Shown here: positions 49,496 through 61,485 of the stretch, piece after piece
How the letters are laid out: the number at the start of each line of letters is the position of its first letter
Numbering within the stretch: the first letter of the stretch is position 1
DNA from: Agriotes lineatus
Taxonomy: Eukaryota; Arthropoda; Insecta; Coleoptera; Elateridae
Reading direction: 5' to 3'
Assembly (NCBI GenBank): GCA_940337035.1
Contig: OW679203.1
Coordinates: forward strand, 24,499,495 to 24,563,494
DNA length: 64,000 nucleotides
Notes under the pieces: model-generated
Databases searched by the model: none
Told to the model about the DNA's origin: nothing
What the model saw: the letters and a program-made list of their open reading frames with translations, nothing else
Made by a program: the position numbers and the translations under genes

Positions 49496-50169
49496 AAAGA
49501 GGGCTCATAGAACCACAACTTTGTTCATTAAAATGTGATTGTTGTTGTCACCATAGTTTTATTTGCAGGTTCTATTAACTAAAAGAAACGTTTTACATCT
49601 CAATGTGCCAGCAACTTCTAATGATTATGAAAACCGACTAAACAATATTACAGGAATTGTAACCGGAAATAATTATGTAATATGACGCAGATGTCTAGAT
49701 CATAACTCTCCTCCCACTAAGATTTTCAAAGTTGTGCCATCCTCAATCACGGAGTAATTTAATAGTGATTACTGTACAAAATTGATGTTTGAATTGAGAG
49801 ACATAAATTTCCTATTTATAAGACAGCCGATAATATATAGTGTCTAAAAATTATTAAGAATTTGAGGTCATTGCATTGTAATACAAACAAACATAAAATG
49901 CCCAATAAAAAGATAACATCTTATTGCATAAAATGTAAACCAACTTGGAAAGATATATCCTAATGATTTTAGATGCCCCGAACTGTTTTGTCCAGTAGTA
50001 AGGCTTCAAACGTTTTAAGCAATGAAAGGCGACCATCTCCAACAATTTCCTGCAAATTTTGTTTGTATATGATAACTAGTAACTTCTTGTACATGAAATC
50101 GTGCTTATCACACAGCAATTGCGAAAGGTAACATCTCATTTTTCAGTGTAATTTTAAGTCAACAATAAA

Positions 50170-51118
50170 TCACTGCTGGAACCAGTGGATTAAATCTGAC
50201 ACAATTCGTTAAAAACCGCTCCCCACACAAATATTCTAAATACGTATTTCGACAGCTAAGCTGCCCTCGTCTGTAGCCTTGAAGAAAAACTAACACGACA
50301 AAGTTGCTCTTCACCAAATCACGAATAAAAAATCAGCACTCCCAAGCATTCTAGCGCTATTTATACCGTCTGGCCCGGAGGGCGTGTTCTAAGCAACCAA
50401 TCACATGACCCGTTTCGTAAATATGTTGAGCAATATGGGTCATGATATTATGGAAACTGATCTAAAAATTGAAAAGGCGTTAACTTCAACAAAGTAGCTA
50501 AATTATTTTGTTTGGCCATTTTTAAGAATCAATATAATAAACTATTGAACAAAGATATTTACGCCATATTAAGGTGACATTTGATAGGTCGCTTAGTACA
50601 CGTCCTCATGGTCAGGCGTTAGAATGTGTAGAAGTGCTAGACCGAGCTCTGTGGACTAGTGCTTACCACGTCTGCTTAGAATTCGGGAGGTCGTCGGTTT
50701 GATTCTCCTGGCCGTCTGCTCTGATTCAGGTTTTCAGGTGGTTTTCCTGAGTCAATAGAGTACCTTCTCTGAGGCGAATGCCGAGGCAGTACTTCTTCAC
50801 TTTTCCTGGCCTCTCTTCCAAACTCCACTCCTCCTTTCTCTCACCCATCCTGAAATATCCGTTATTGGCTGAAGAGAGACTCAAGGTCCATATAGCAACC
50901 TGCCTCCAATAAGGGGAATTGAAATTACCCTAAACCTTTACCTTAGAAGTGCTGACTTTCAATAGTGATTTGGTGAAGAGCATATCTTTGGCCACCTTTG
51001 TCGTGTTAGTTTTTCTCCAAATCTACTGATAGCTTAGCTGTAGAAAAATGTATTTAGCGGTTGTTAAATATTTGAATAGTTAGGGGTTTTTGATGAATTG
51101 TGTCTGTAATCATGTAAA
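50170..51118. mobile_element. PLE fragment pair in inverted orientation, SINE inserted
   Basis: 50200-50400 (minus orientation) and 50954-51118 (plus orientation) both carry the PLE terminal sequence with ...AGCTTAGCTGT... and TATTTAG near hammerhead-like positions, plus GATTTGGTGAAGAGCA and TGTCGTGTTAGTTTTTCT. No RT survives between them. SINE A sits at 50639-50944. Confidence 0.65.
50639..50944 (+). mobile_element. tRNA-derived SINE A, copy 1
   Basis: 306 bp, flanked by AGAAGTGCT (50630-50638 and 50945-50953). Head ACCGAGCTCTGTGGAC...GGTCGTCGGTTTGATTC, body CAGGTGGTTTTCCTGAGTCA and AGAGTACCTTCTCTGAGGCG, end TAAACCTTTACCTT. Same family as 61554-61862. Confidence 0.8.
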
Positions 51119-51699
51119 GCCGTAATCGTTATATAAAATATTTAGTTCTTGCCAAATGTTTTCTTTAAAGTAGCATTTAGATTCCCTAACCTGTCCAGTC
51201 CACTGCAGTTTATATTTAACCACAATTGCTAATATTTTACTAGTATTTGTAGCAAATAAAACTATTGCCAAATCCTCTTCCGGCTACGTACTCAATACGT
51301 TTTGCAATTAGAAAAAGGAAAATCTATGATTCTAACGTTTGCATTACGAAATATACCCCACCTCTTTAGAAGTTAAATTTTTGTCGTCATCTATAACTTG
51401 AGATGCCCTTCCAAGCATTTCAGCCAATCTCATCACATTTATCTCTTCAGTGCTGTGCATCTGCATTAGAGCTCCAATTAGTTTGAAGAACATACCTGCT
51501 TCTGTGGAGGAAATAGCGAGATAGAGTTATAAATATTAGTTAAGCGCTACCTACTTTCCATCACCATTTATTTATATTCTTCTATAGTAGGGCAAACACT
51601 ATGGTTTCGTCAGTACAGCTCCATTCCCTGACCTTTTGGACCCTGTAGTATTAGCTCAATTATGTTTCCAGTCTCCTGTTACACCAGAAAAAATGTAGC

Positions 51700-52073
51700 T
51701 CTTTAATTATTGAAAACGGTGGCTATAAGACGAGAACTCACACACACATCTGTATCTACAGCGTACCGTGCGAGTGTGGAAGACAATATATTGGAGAAAC
51801 ACAACAACTCCTACGAGTGTGATTATCGGAACACCGCAAAGATATTAGAAAGGGCGATACTATCAAATCCAAGATCGCAGAACACGTCTGGAACGAAGAC
51901 CACCACATACAATGGGATAACGCATCAATTGTAGCTAAAGAGGAAAAGAGGTTCTGTAGGAAGCTGAAAGAAGCTACATACATAGCGCTGGCAGAAGAAC
52001 CAATTAGCCAAGCTAGCGCAGAAATAAAGCCCATTTGGATGCCACTACTGTGCAGAGAATTGCAAAAATAGTC
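51700..52073 (+). pseudogene. PLE C-terminal GIY-YIG domain fragment
   Basis: The frame THTHICIYSVPCECGRQYIG, ETQQLLRV, one TGA, LSEHRKDIRKGD, SKIAEHVWNEDHHIQW, ATYIALAEEPISQASAEIK ends at TAG (52070). This is the GIY-YIG endonuclease and tail of a PLE different from the one at 53262-54842. It lies directly beyond exon 4 of the IDS pseudogene. Confidence 0.75.
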
Positions 52074-52121
52074 TACTGCGCATATAGCGGTAACATATAT
52101 ATAAGTTTATAACTAAAATAT

Positions 52122-52385
52122 ATGGCCGCGCTGGTGCCCTAGTGGTAAGAGTGACAGACTCGTAATCACAACGATCAGTGGTCCCGGGTTCAAACCCCGG
52201 GGTAGGCACCGAGTGTACGTGAAAAAGACGTACAAAAGTCAGTCCTTTTCAGAACTAACCAGGAGTTCATTCACCTGAGGACGGGAGTAGACCAAAAACT
52301 TCCGAAACGTCGTGTGGTAAACCTCCGAGACAGTGGAAAAAGTCCGATACATCTCATAATAGACCACTGTCAAAAATGACATCAT
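52122..52385 (+). mobile_element. tRNA-derived SINE G
   Basis: Head GGTGCCCTAGTGGTAAGAG (A-box) and CCCGGGTTCAAACCCCGGGG (B-box) with a pairing acceptor GGTGCC/GGCACC, followed by a non-tRNA body ACGTGAAAAAGACGTACAAA. The anticodon arm pairs poorly and the body continues without a terminator, so I call a SINE rather than a tRNA gene. Confidence 0.6.
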
Positions 52386-52419
52386 TCAGAGAACATCAAA
52401 AATGATTGCTAGTCTATGT

Positions 52420-53255
52420 TCCAACTATTGCTTTGACCTTTGTAAGGCAAATCTACGCCTGGTCAATATATTTGCTTTCCGTAATGTTCCCCGCGGTTGA
52501 GACGCTTAGCTTTAAGCTTAGCACTCGACAGGACGAAAAACGAAAAGGGTAGACCAGACACGCACTAACTCAATCATTCTGAATGAGTTCTACATCAGTT
52601 GTAGAACTTTCAGCAGAGTGAAAAAACTTTCCTCTTACCTGGCCAAAGGAGAAAACACACTCAACAAACTCATCGTCGAAGGACCATCTCCAACTGAATT
52701 TACCAATCAAATACAAACACTGACAGGCGGGACTCTAGCAGAAAAGAAATGTCTTATACTTTGTATATGCGTTGATTAAGGTTTGAAGAGAAGGGAGAAA
52801 TATAAATTGTCCATACACCATAGTATGTAGTACTGACATGTGCCATAGTAAAGAATATACAAAATTAACGCTATAGTAGGTGCATCTGCATTAATGTATA
52901 TATATGATATACATAGTCATAGGTATACGGTGGCAGACAAAAATGCATGACAGACCTTAATTGGTTATCCAAGTATCAGATTATTTTGGTTATGAAATTC
53001 ATGTTGTCTGTGAATTGAAATTGTATATATTCATACTGAAACATTTCCTAAAGTAGAGTGCTCTTATTATCATTTCACATTCATTTCGGGCAAACAGGAT
53101 TTTCAATGACAGATGATGAAAAACCCTTGCTGAAACTATGAAACCTTCTTCATATCAGATTTTCACAAGCTAGCTTTTAAAAAATGTTCGAGAAAAAACC
53201 GATACTGAAATATATTAGTAAAGAAAGGTTCATCAAGTTATACCACTTTACTAGA
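52420..53255. other. Unclassified DNA between SINE G and PLE
   Basis: 52560-52760 can be read as a degraded coding stretch (SYLAKGENTLNKLIVEGPSP) that I do not recognise. The rest is noncoding. Confidence 0.35.
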
Positions 53256-53261
53256 TGTAGT

Positions 53262-54842
53262 TATCACAAATTCGTTAAAACCCCTCATTTCACAAATATT
53301 TGATAACTGCTAAATACGTATTTCGACAACCAAGCTGTGATCATCGGTAACTATGAAAAACTTACACAGCAAAAAGCAACGATATACTCTTGACCAAATC
53401 ACAAATGGAAGTGGGCGATGTCCAAGCATTTTACATCTATTTATACTGTCTGACCCGGATGGCGTGGCCGATAGCCAATGAACTTGGTCGATGGTCAATG
53501 TAACTTCAACAAATCATACAAGACGGAGGACGGTATTGGTCCACCATCTTTGTTCAAAAGTGTATTATCTCGGTTCTTAAAAATGGACAAGCTTTCAAAA
53601 GAATTTAGTTGCTTTGTTGAAGTTAACGCCTTTACAATTTTTAGGTCATCCTCTTTTATACGATGACCCGTTTCGTAAATACGTTGGGCAATACTCGATT
53701 TTTAGAATCTGTTGAATCTAAAATTAGCTAAACGCTCTTTAAATCTAGTACCAAAATTACGACGTGTTTGCCCAATATATTTAGAATCACAATGGGAACA
53801 TATAATTTTGTAAATTCCAGATCTCCCTAAAGTCCTGAATTTGTCTTTTGGATTTTCCAACAAATTTCTAATATTGTTGTTTGAACCATACACAACTTTA
53901 TGACCCAATTTTTTTAAATGTTTGCTAGGCCCTTTGTAGCCGTGTGAAATAGAATTTCAATGTACTTGAGTCCTTTACTTCTAAGACTGACGACAGTTGT
54001 GAAATTTCGAACGTCCAATTTTGTTTTTTGTTTCCTAATCAAATTATCGATAATTTTAGAAGAGAAACCATTGTACATAGCGATGCTTTTTATGGTCTGA
54101 AGTTCAGTGGTACTATATCGATCTTTGTTTAAAGAAAAAGCTAGTCTATGCACTAAGAAATTTAGAGCAGCCATTTTGTGTTGAAAACAATGATTTGAAT
54201 CCGCTAAAATGAATCTGTTTACTTTGGTTTCTTTTCTATAAACATCGAATTCCAACTTATTTTTATTTCTTATTACTAAGGTATCTAGAAATGGCAGTTG
54301 TCCTTCGTTGTCCATTTCATATGTAAATTTTATGCTAGGAAATTTGGAATTTAACTGATATAAAAAATTATCAATACTACATTTAGGTGAATCAAAAACA
54401 GCAAAAATGTCGTCCACATACCTAAACCAAATCTTTGGGAAATACTCTGTGTTATTCTTAAATTCAGTTTCAAATTTTGACATGAAAAGGTTAGCAACGA
54501 AAGGGGAAAGGCTGTTTCCCATTGCTGTTCATAGAATCCATCTATTTGAAAGCAATCCTGGGACATGCAATGTGTAGTTAATCTAACTAACTCGTCAATT
54601 TTGTTTGAATCCAAATTATTATCCGTAAGCAATTCCCGCAGATAAGTCATAGTTTGTGGAACTGGTACGCTTGGAAACAAAGAGCTAACGTCAAATGAAA
54701 CTAGAATCTTGCTTTCACCAAGTTCCAAATGTTGTGTAAGATTTTCGTAGCTACCGATGATGACAGCTTGGCTGTCGAAATACGTATTTAGCAGTTGTTA
54801 AATATTTGTGTGGTGAGGGGTTTTAATGAATATGTGATATTT
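53262..54842 (-). mobile_element. Penelope-like element in intron 3 of the IDS pseudogene
   Basis: RT on the minus strand: 54728-54540 reads ILVSFDVSSLFPSVP (motif A), 54522-53914 reads MGNSLSPFVANLFMSKFE (motif B) and FRYVDDIFAVFDS (motif C), 53908-53702 reads SGIYKIICSHCDSKYIGQTR (GIY-YIG). Two frameshifts separate the frames. Similar terminal sequences (about 53262-53360 and 54740-54842) are inverted relative to each other and contain hammerhead-like motifs. Confidence 0.85.
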
Positions 54843-55679
54843 TCAAACCACCGGCTCCAGCAGAATTTTATAGTTGTAGTTAAACAAAACGTATTAATAG
54901 TAATATATGTTCAGGAAGTGTTGAAATTATCCATGCATGTCTTTGTATTGATAAGAGAAACTGTGCAGTGATCAACATTACCTCTGGTTTGATGAAATCC
55001 ATTGTAAACCACAGCGCATTATGAGCTGCAATGCAAGCGGCACTAAGTGTGCTACCGACTCCATATATAGTATGAGCCATTGGAATGCCTTGACTCATGG
55101 TTGAACTGTCTTCTACATCATCGAACCTCACGTACAAAAACAGAAGAATTTAAAAATGGCAACGTCAACCAACTTACATAATACTACAATTTTGCACTAT
55201 CTCAACTTGTCCGTGGGAACCTTTAACCAGTGATTCCATGTCTCACCTACCGTTTCTCTGAAACCCTTACCTGGATTCAATTCAACGTAATACTAAGGCT
55301 TCAGCAGTGCGAATCTTTAACATCAACCTTATTTATGGGCTAATCGTTGCTTTTACTATAACGATCCACAATTTTTGATGGAATTTTTTCTTGGTCTTCG
55401 TGCATCTTCCGAAATCAAATGTATGCAACACCAACACTCAGTTCTAACTTGCAGCTGAATTTATTGTTTTTGCCAACAATATACATACTAACATTCTTAA
55501 GCCAACGGCTCATATCAACCTCACGTTTAAGTTTACATATATGGTTGTCATGTTCCTAGTAAACAATTAGAGATATCTTTAGGCAAACAAATAAAAACAA
55601 TACTGTTGCTATTACAGTTAACAGTTTCAGTCACCGCACTCTTCACTCAACCGCGACGACACAGTTTCTTTTTTCTCTG

Positions 55680-55785
55680 ATATAAGCCAGTGGCCTGTGT
55701 AGTAGAATTCCCTTGTTAGGCGTTAATGACTACCACGGGTCTTAGCGTGGTAGCCGGGGAGCGCACGACTTATAAAATTTAATTT
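55680..55785 (-). repeat. SINE F tail fragment
   Basis: Shares CGTGCGCTCCCCGGCTACC and the CACGGGT/ACCCGTG stretch with 49385-49445, reverse orientation. No tRNA-like head. Confidence 0.55.
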
Positions 55786-56405
55786 AGAATGGGATAAAAT
55801 ACGCTAAACCTGCATGACATTCGTTTAACTTTTTATTAATATGGAGACTCCATTTAAGTCGTGTATCTCGGTATACGCCCAAAATATTTGACTGCTGAGT
55901 ATCTTGAGTTATCGTTAACGGCGTTGGGTTATTCATTCTTCTAAGTGTAAATATTGTGCATTCATACTTTCCGGGATTAATTTTAACTCTCCATTTGCTG
56001 AACCACTGGGCCAAGTTGTCAACAGCGACTTGTAGTGCTGATATTGCTGTGCGCAAATTTCTGTGCTGTGTAATAACTGCAGTATCGTCTGCAAACATAA
56101 TTGGTTCCGAATTAGGTGTTACTGGAATATGGTAAAGGCATATGTTAGATAATATGGGAACCAAAATGCTCCCTTGGAGAACTCCGGCTTTAATATTTTT
56201 ATTTTTAGAGTATGTGGAACTTATTATAACAGCAAAAGCTCTATTTTGTAGAAAAGAGGATATGATCTTAATAAGGTAAGGTGGAATGTTTACTTGAAAA
56301 AATTTATATATTAGTCTCTTTGTCTATATCTTATCAAACGCTTGTTGTAGGTCGAGGAATGCGATCGTTGTATATTGTTTTGAGTGAGAGCCTCTTTCTA
56401 CATTA
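55784..56405 (-). pseudogene. Jockey-like LINE RT fragment
   Basis: The minus strand reads IAFLDLQQAFDKI (motif A), one stop, GVLQGSILVPILSNICLYH (motif B), IMFADDTAVITQHRN (motif C), then FSKWRVKINPGKYECTIFT and LGVYRDTRLKW. The longest frame is 56164-55784. Both ends are truncated. Confidence 0.75.
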
Positions 56406-56590
56406 CATTTTTCTACAGGTCGGCTTTCTATTTACTTTAGTTATAACCTATGTATCTTAAACGTGCTGTTCTTGATTAATGTTCTTTTTCTTACAGATCT
56501 GCCTGTACATATCTTGTTGTCATCGAACTACCTACTGTAAGAATAGTACCTTCGGTGAGCGTATTTTACAATATTTTCGCTTATTTATAC
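56405..56590. repeat. Repeat D, copy 3 (left part; interrupted)
   Basis: Matches 24775-24985. Its continuation lies at 60776-60940 on the other side of the LTR element. Confidence 0.55.
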
Positions 56591-56591
56591 C

Positions 56592-59500
56592 TATAATATT
56601 TCACCCTTGTGCTCATTAAGGGTACAAAGATAATTACTAATTAACTTTCTGGTAGCTAGTCGAGTCGGAGACAGGGTCAAGATTTCCCAGATATACAGAA
56701 GAAGCGTAGCAAACCAAACACAGGATAGCTTTAAACAATTTAATATTGGTACTCAGAACTATTTACAAACGTAATCATAATTGTATAATTGAAAATGAAC
56801 ATTTATTTCGAAAATAAAAGTAATCTATCTTCCGTCGCTTCTTGCCCCTTGTCGCTGCAACCCGTCGTACAGCCGTGTAAACGGTGGTCTCTGGATAGCC
56901 CCCTCGGGAATTCTTGCGGAGACGCCTCTGGTAACTTCTGGACCGACTGCGAGATAGGCCCGCGTTCTTCACTTGGCCCTCAGTGAAAGAGTTTCGGGCA
57001 CATGTTGCTGTAATGTCAGGTTAATTAACTAGATATCAGATTCTTGCTTACGTGACAGCGGTTTCCTAAGGGATTGGCCCTTAGTCGGAGAATTCGCGGT
57101 GTGATGTTTGGTGTAAGGAGCGGTGCCACGAGGATTCGGTGGAGAGATTCACCTGGTGAACGTCCTTGAGCTAGTTGTTGGTGCGTAGGAGGTGATCTCG
57201 GGCTTCTCTGGTAAGTAGAATTCTGTAGCTAATAAAAACATTAACCAATTCTTTCGCGGGGAGCAATTTAGTCTTTATACGGGCTTTTGAACTAGATATT
57301 ACGAGACGCTATTGTCATATCTTAATTGCCAGCACTTTGGTGAAATAATTATTTAAATTAATTTACATAGACGGGCCTGACGGTCTCTAAATTGAGTCTT
57401 CGTCGGCTAACACGTCTCAAGGATTTGTTACATTAAATTATTAACGAATTCGGATTCCTTTACTTAATTTGGATCTCGGGGATACAAGTTAAAATAAGGG
57501 CAGAACGGCGGAGCGGCTCTCAAGCGAACTTCGTCCCGTACCAATTCTACAGGATATGGGACAGGTTTCAGGTTGCAATCGTGAAGGCGGCCTTCTCCTT
57601 GAAGAAGTCTTCGCCTATCGCCGACTACGGGTCAGGTCAGGAAAATGAATCTAAGGTAATTAAATAACTAGCCAGGACGGAACGGGATCGGGATCTAGGA
57701 GGGGAATGGATGCTGGTGAAGGTGTCGGTGTACAAGTGGATGAATGCCTTGAGGAGCGGTCGTGGAACTGCTTATAAGTGTTCGCCTTCGGGCTTCGTGC
57801 AGCGAACAACTTCCTCGGAGGGTTTAAGAGGGGGACCGGCGCAGAGATGCGCAAACGTGGAGCGGGGGATCCGTTGATGACGCGCCGTTATCGCTGGACG
57901 GGCGTTCCAGATCTACAGCCCCTGATCATCAAAAATCGCTGAGGGGGAACGCGCTAATTAATTTTAATTTAAAAACGCGTTCGCGCGGGGCGAAACGTTA
58001 CACATGACCTCCTCCTGGGTAAAAATGGGAGACCACCGGTGGAGAAGACGTCCACAAGGGACCTGAGGATCTCGACACAGAAATCATTCATTTCTTTCGG
58101 AATACATTCTGGACTTATTTGGATACTTGAAAGCATTCCGGTTTCAGGACGGACTATTTGTACATTCATTCAAATTTTCAGCTGGAAGAAGATTGTATAA
58201 GCCGCGGAGCCCGGCGCACAATCTTCCGGAAACTAGTACGCACAAAAAAATTTCAACTTCGAGTCATCTGGTACAGGAAACAGTCGGCTTTCTTTCCACA
58301 TCTTCTCCTTCAAGCTTCGGTATACCTACAAACTTTTACTGTTAGCCGGGTTTACGGGGGTAAAAGTACGCTTCAGAAGGAGAACGGTCAGTACTTTCAA
58401 TCATACTAATCGCATTTTAACATTAAACGCTCTGTTACAGGTACATTCGTTCAGGGAAAGCTCTCTCACGCTTATCTGGGTAAAAGAGTTTCACACTCAC
58501 GGAGCGGATGCACATTTGCATTCATTCTAGAATTGTACTGTCACAAAGGCATTCATCTGGAATACATTCTGGAATCGCATTATAAATGCATTCGTCTGGA
58601 ACGCTCTCTGACGCTTATCCGGATTAAGCGCAGAGTTACAAACTCACGGAGCTGATGCACAGTTGCGGTCTCAACATGTGATCACACTAGCAGGATCTTA
58701 CGGAGCTGATGCAGTTGCGGTATCAACCTACATTCATGCTGGGAGATTCTGAGTGTGCGAAAGGATTCGGGGATCAGGATAACCTTCTTTCACAACACAA
58801 TCTCTCTAGGGAAAAATTCAGAGGCCGCGGAGCCCGGCGTAAAATTTTCAACACAACGGCGCACAGGACTCACCTCCAAACGGGTTTCATGGTAAGTTTT
58901 CACGCTAACTACGGCGGCATTCACACAAACTTACATGATTCTTTCTTTCCAAACTCACCAGGCACTTACATGCAGCTTCCTGCGGCTCTGGGACTGAAAA
59001 ACTGGCCTTCTGCTGCCATCTTCTTCATCTGGGATTCGCTCGGGTGCCTCGGGAACGCTAAATCCCGTATCAGCAGTGAAGCCGCCGATCCCTGAGGTTT
59101 CAGGAGGATTTACGGACTAGACAGGGTTTCTGGGAGATCTTATCTGGATTACACAGGATTTCGGACAAGGAACTTGGAATCTTAGGCTGGACATTACGGG
59201 TTCTGGCTGGTTTTCGGCTGCGGTGGATTTCCTATGCTGTAACAGGTTTTATAAAATATTTAAATTACAAGATTTTAATCGGATATTTTCCAGGTATATC
59301 CCGGGTGCCAATCTAGTGTTTGCTACTCTTTATGTATATCTGGTCCCTGCTCGGGCGCCATATAATATTTCACCCTTGTGCTCATTAAGGGTACAAAGAT
59401 AATTACTAATTAACTTTCTGGTAGCTAGTCGAGTCGGAGACAGGGTCAAGATTTCCCAGATATACAGAAGAAGCGTAGCAAACCAAACACAGGATAGCTT

Positions 59501-60771
59501 TAAACAATTTAATATTGGTACTCAGAACTATTTACAAACGTAATCATAATTGTATAATTGAAAATGAACATTTATTTCGAAAATAAAAGTAATCTATCTT
59601 CCGTCGCTTCTTGCCCATTGTCTCTGCAACCAGTCGTACAGCCGTGTAAACGGTGGTCTCTGGATAGCATCCTCGGGAATTCTTGCGGAGACGCCTCTGG
59701 TAACTTCTGGACCGACTGCGAGATAGGCCCGCGTTCTTCACTTGGCCCTCAGTGAAAGAGTTTCGGGCACATGTTGCTGTAATGTCAGGTTAATTAACTA
59801 GATATCAGATTCTTGCTTACGTGACGGCGGTTTCCTAAGGGATTGGCCCTTAGTCGGAGAATTCGCGGTGTGATGTTTGGTGTAAGGAGCGGTGCCACGA
59901 GGATTCGGTGGAGAGATTCACCTGGTGAACGTCCTTGAGCTAGTTGTTGGTGCGTAGGAGGTGATCTCGGGCTTCTCTGGTAAGTAGAATTCTGTAGCTA
60001 ATAAAAACATTAACCAATTCTTTCGCGGGGAGCAATTTAGTCTTTATACGGGCTTTTGAACTAGATATTACGAGACGCTATTGTCATATCTTAATTGCCA
60101 GCACTTTGGTGAAATAATTATTTAAATTAATTTACATAGACGGGCCTGACGGTCTCTAAATTGAGTCTTCGTCGGCTAACACGTCTCAAGGATTTGTTAC
60201 ATTAAATTATTAACGAATTCGGATTCCTTTACTTAATTTGGATCTCGGGGATACAAGTTAAAATAAGGGCAGAACGGCGGAGCGGCTCTCAAGCGAACTT
60301 CGTCCCGTACCAATTCTACAGGATATGGGACAGGTTTCAGGTTGCAATCGTGAAGGCGGCCTTCTCCTTGAAGAAGTCTTCGCCTATCGCCGACTACGGG
60401 TCAGGTCAGGAAAATGAATCTAAGGTAATTAAATAACTAGCCAGGACGGAACGGGATCGGGATCTAGGAGGGGAATGGATGCTGGTGAAGGTGTCGGTGT
60501 ACAAGTGGATGAATGCCTTGAGGAGCGGTCGTGGAACTGCTTATAAGTGCTCGCCTTCGGGCTTCGTGCAGCGAACAACTTCCTCGGAGGGTTTAAGAGG
60601 GGGACCGGCGCAGAGATGCGCAAACGTGGAGCGGGGGATCCGTTGATGACGCGCCGTTATCGCTGGACGGGCGTTCCAGATCTACAGCCCCTGATCATCA
60701 AAAATCGCTGAGGGGGAACGCGCTAATTAATTTTAATTTAAAAACGCGTTCGCGCGGGGCAAAACGTTACA
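56592..60771 (-). mobile_element. Nonautonomous LTR retrotransposon without pol (minus strand)
   Basis: LTRs 56592-58002 and 59361-60771, both 1411 bp, with a handful of differences. On the minus strand they start TGTAACGTTT and end AATATTATA. Target duplication TACC (56588-56591 and 60772-60775). The primer site TGGCGCCCGAGCAGGGAC lies directly inside the right LTR (minus strand, about 59360-59343) and resembles the tRNA-Lys3 type. AGGAGGAGGTCATG before the left LTR is a plausible purine tract. The 1358-bp internal region has no gag or pol. Confidence 0.85.
58003..59360 (-). other. Internal region of the minus-strand LTR element
   Basis: No recognisable protein; frames such as 58709-59095 are unassigned. 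It contains internal repeats: GCCGCGGAGCCCGGCG twice (near 58200 and 58832) and CTCACGGAGCTGATGCACAG-type units three times (near 58498, 58645 and 58695). Confidence 0.55.
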
Positions 60772-60941
60772 TACCGGTCGAATAAAACACGTCTTGTTTT
60801 CAGAACCAATATAATAAACTTGCTTTTGTATTTTGTTTGATGCGCCACTTTAACAACATCCAACTAGGTGACCATGTTATAAAAACGAAAAGAAAACAAA
60901 TCGACTCTATCGCCAGTTTTCAATCAAAATTGACTGTTTAA

Positions 60942-61285
60942 CCCTTATGTGGCTGAAGGTGGTACCCGGGTACTTTTAGGGTATAAAATATGAAATATTC
61001 CGTTTTTGGAAAGACGAATCGCCTTCAGCTCTTAGGAGATCTTTAAGTATATAATTTTAAGTATATTTTGAAACTTTCATATATCGGGAGGTATGAGTGT
61101 CGCGTTTCTGTGGCCTTGACAAAAAATCAACACATTCTGGCGGACGGTGGTACCTGGGTACCACTGTATATTTTTTACCGGAAAACCAAAGAAAATATTT
61201 TCAATATTTTTATATATTTTTATTGTTGTTTTTCTGTTTCAAACGTTACAAAATATCAAATAAACTGAATTGCTATTATTCTCCT
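60942..61285. mobile_element. Possible piggyBac-type terminal fragment
   Basis: Begins CCCTTATGTGGCTG right after TTAA (60938-60941), where repeat D copy 2 (47617) shows the uninterrupted TTAA. GGTGGTACCCGGGTAC and GGTGGTACCTGGGTACC recur at about 60960 and 61145. No transposase and no second end found. Confidence 0.4.
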
Positions 61286-61485
61286 TAGCATAGAATTTCG
61301 GCTTAGACCGCGTAGTATTTGTAGATGAACACCCAGCATTCTCTGGCTTAATGTGCCTTGCACCTTGTGAAGTCGAGCAAAAACCCGCGCGATGACCATG
61401 CTCTTTGGTGGCTCGTGTTGTTTGAGTATCTTGAGAACGAGGATACTTAGGCAGATTTGGCCGTTTTGCTGTTTGTGCATCCATA

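Larger units (their letters stand above)
51120..55405 (-). pseudogene. GGPPS-like synthase, copy 3, broken and truncated
   Basis: On the minus strand I can align exon 1 (55405-55328), exon 2 (about 55315-55178), exon 3 (55126-54982), exon 4 (51675-51555) and exon 5 (51501-51362) to the intact copies. Lesions: an in-frame TAG in exon 1; a TAG for Tyr and a net 22-nt frameshifting deletion in exon 2; in exon 4 TGG to TGA within the YWRD motif and a GAA to TAA change; KTG reads KAG in exon 5. Intron 1 has shrunk to about a dozen bases. The first Asp-rich motif survives as DDVED and the second as DDDKN. Intron 5 sequence still matches copy 1 down to about 51120, where PLE sequence begins; exons 6 and 7 are absent. 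Intron 3 contains a PLE. It lies opposite in strand to copies 1 and 2 and is a dead paralogue, not a processed copy, because introns remain. Confidence 0.85.

Noticed and set aside
52122..52202. A functional tRNA gene
   Set aside because: A- and B-box and acceptor pair, but the anticodon arm does not, and a SINE body follows.
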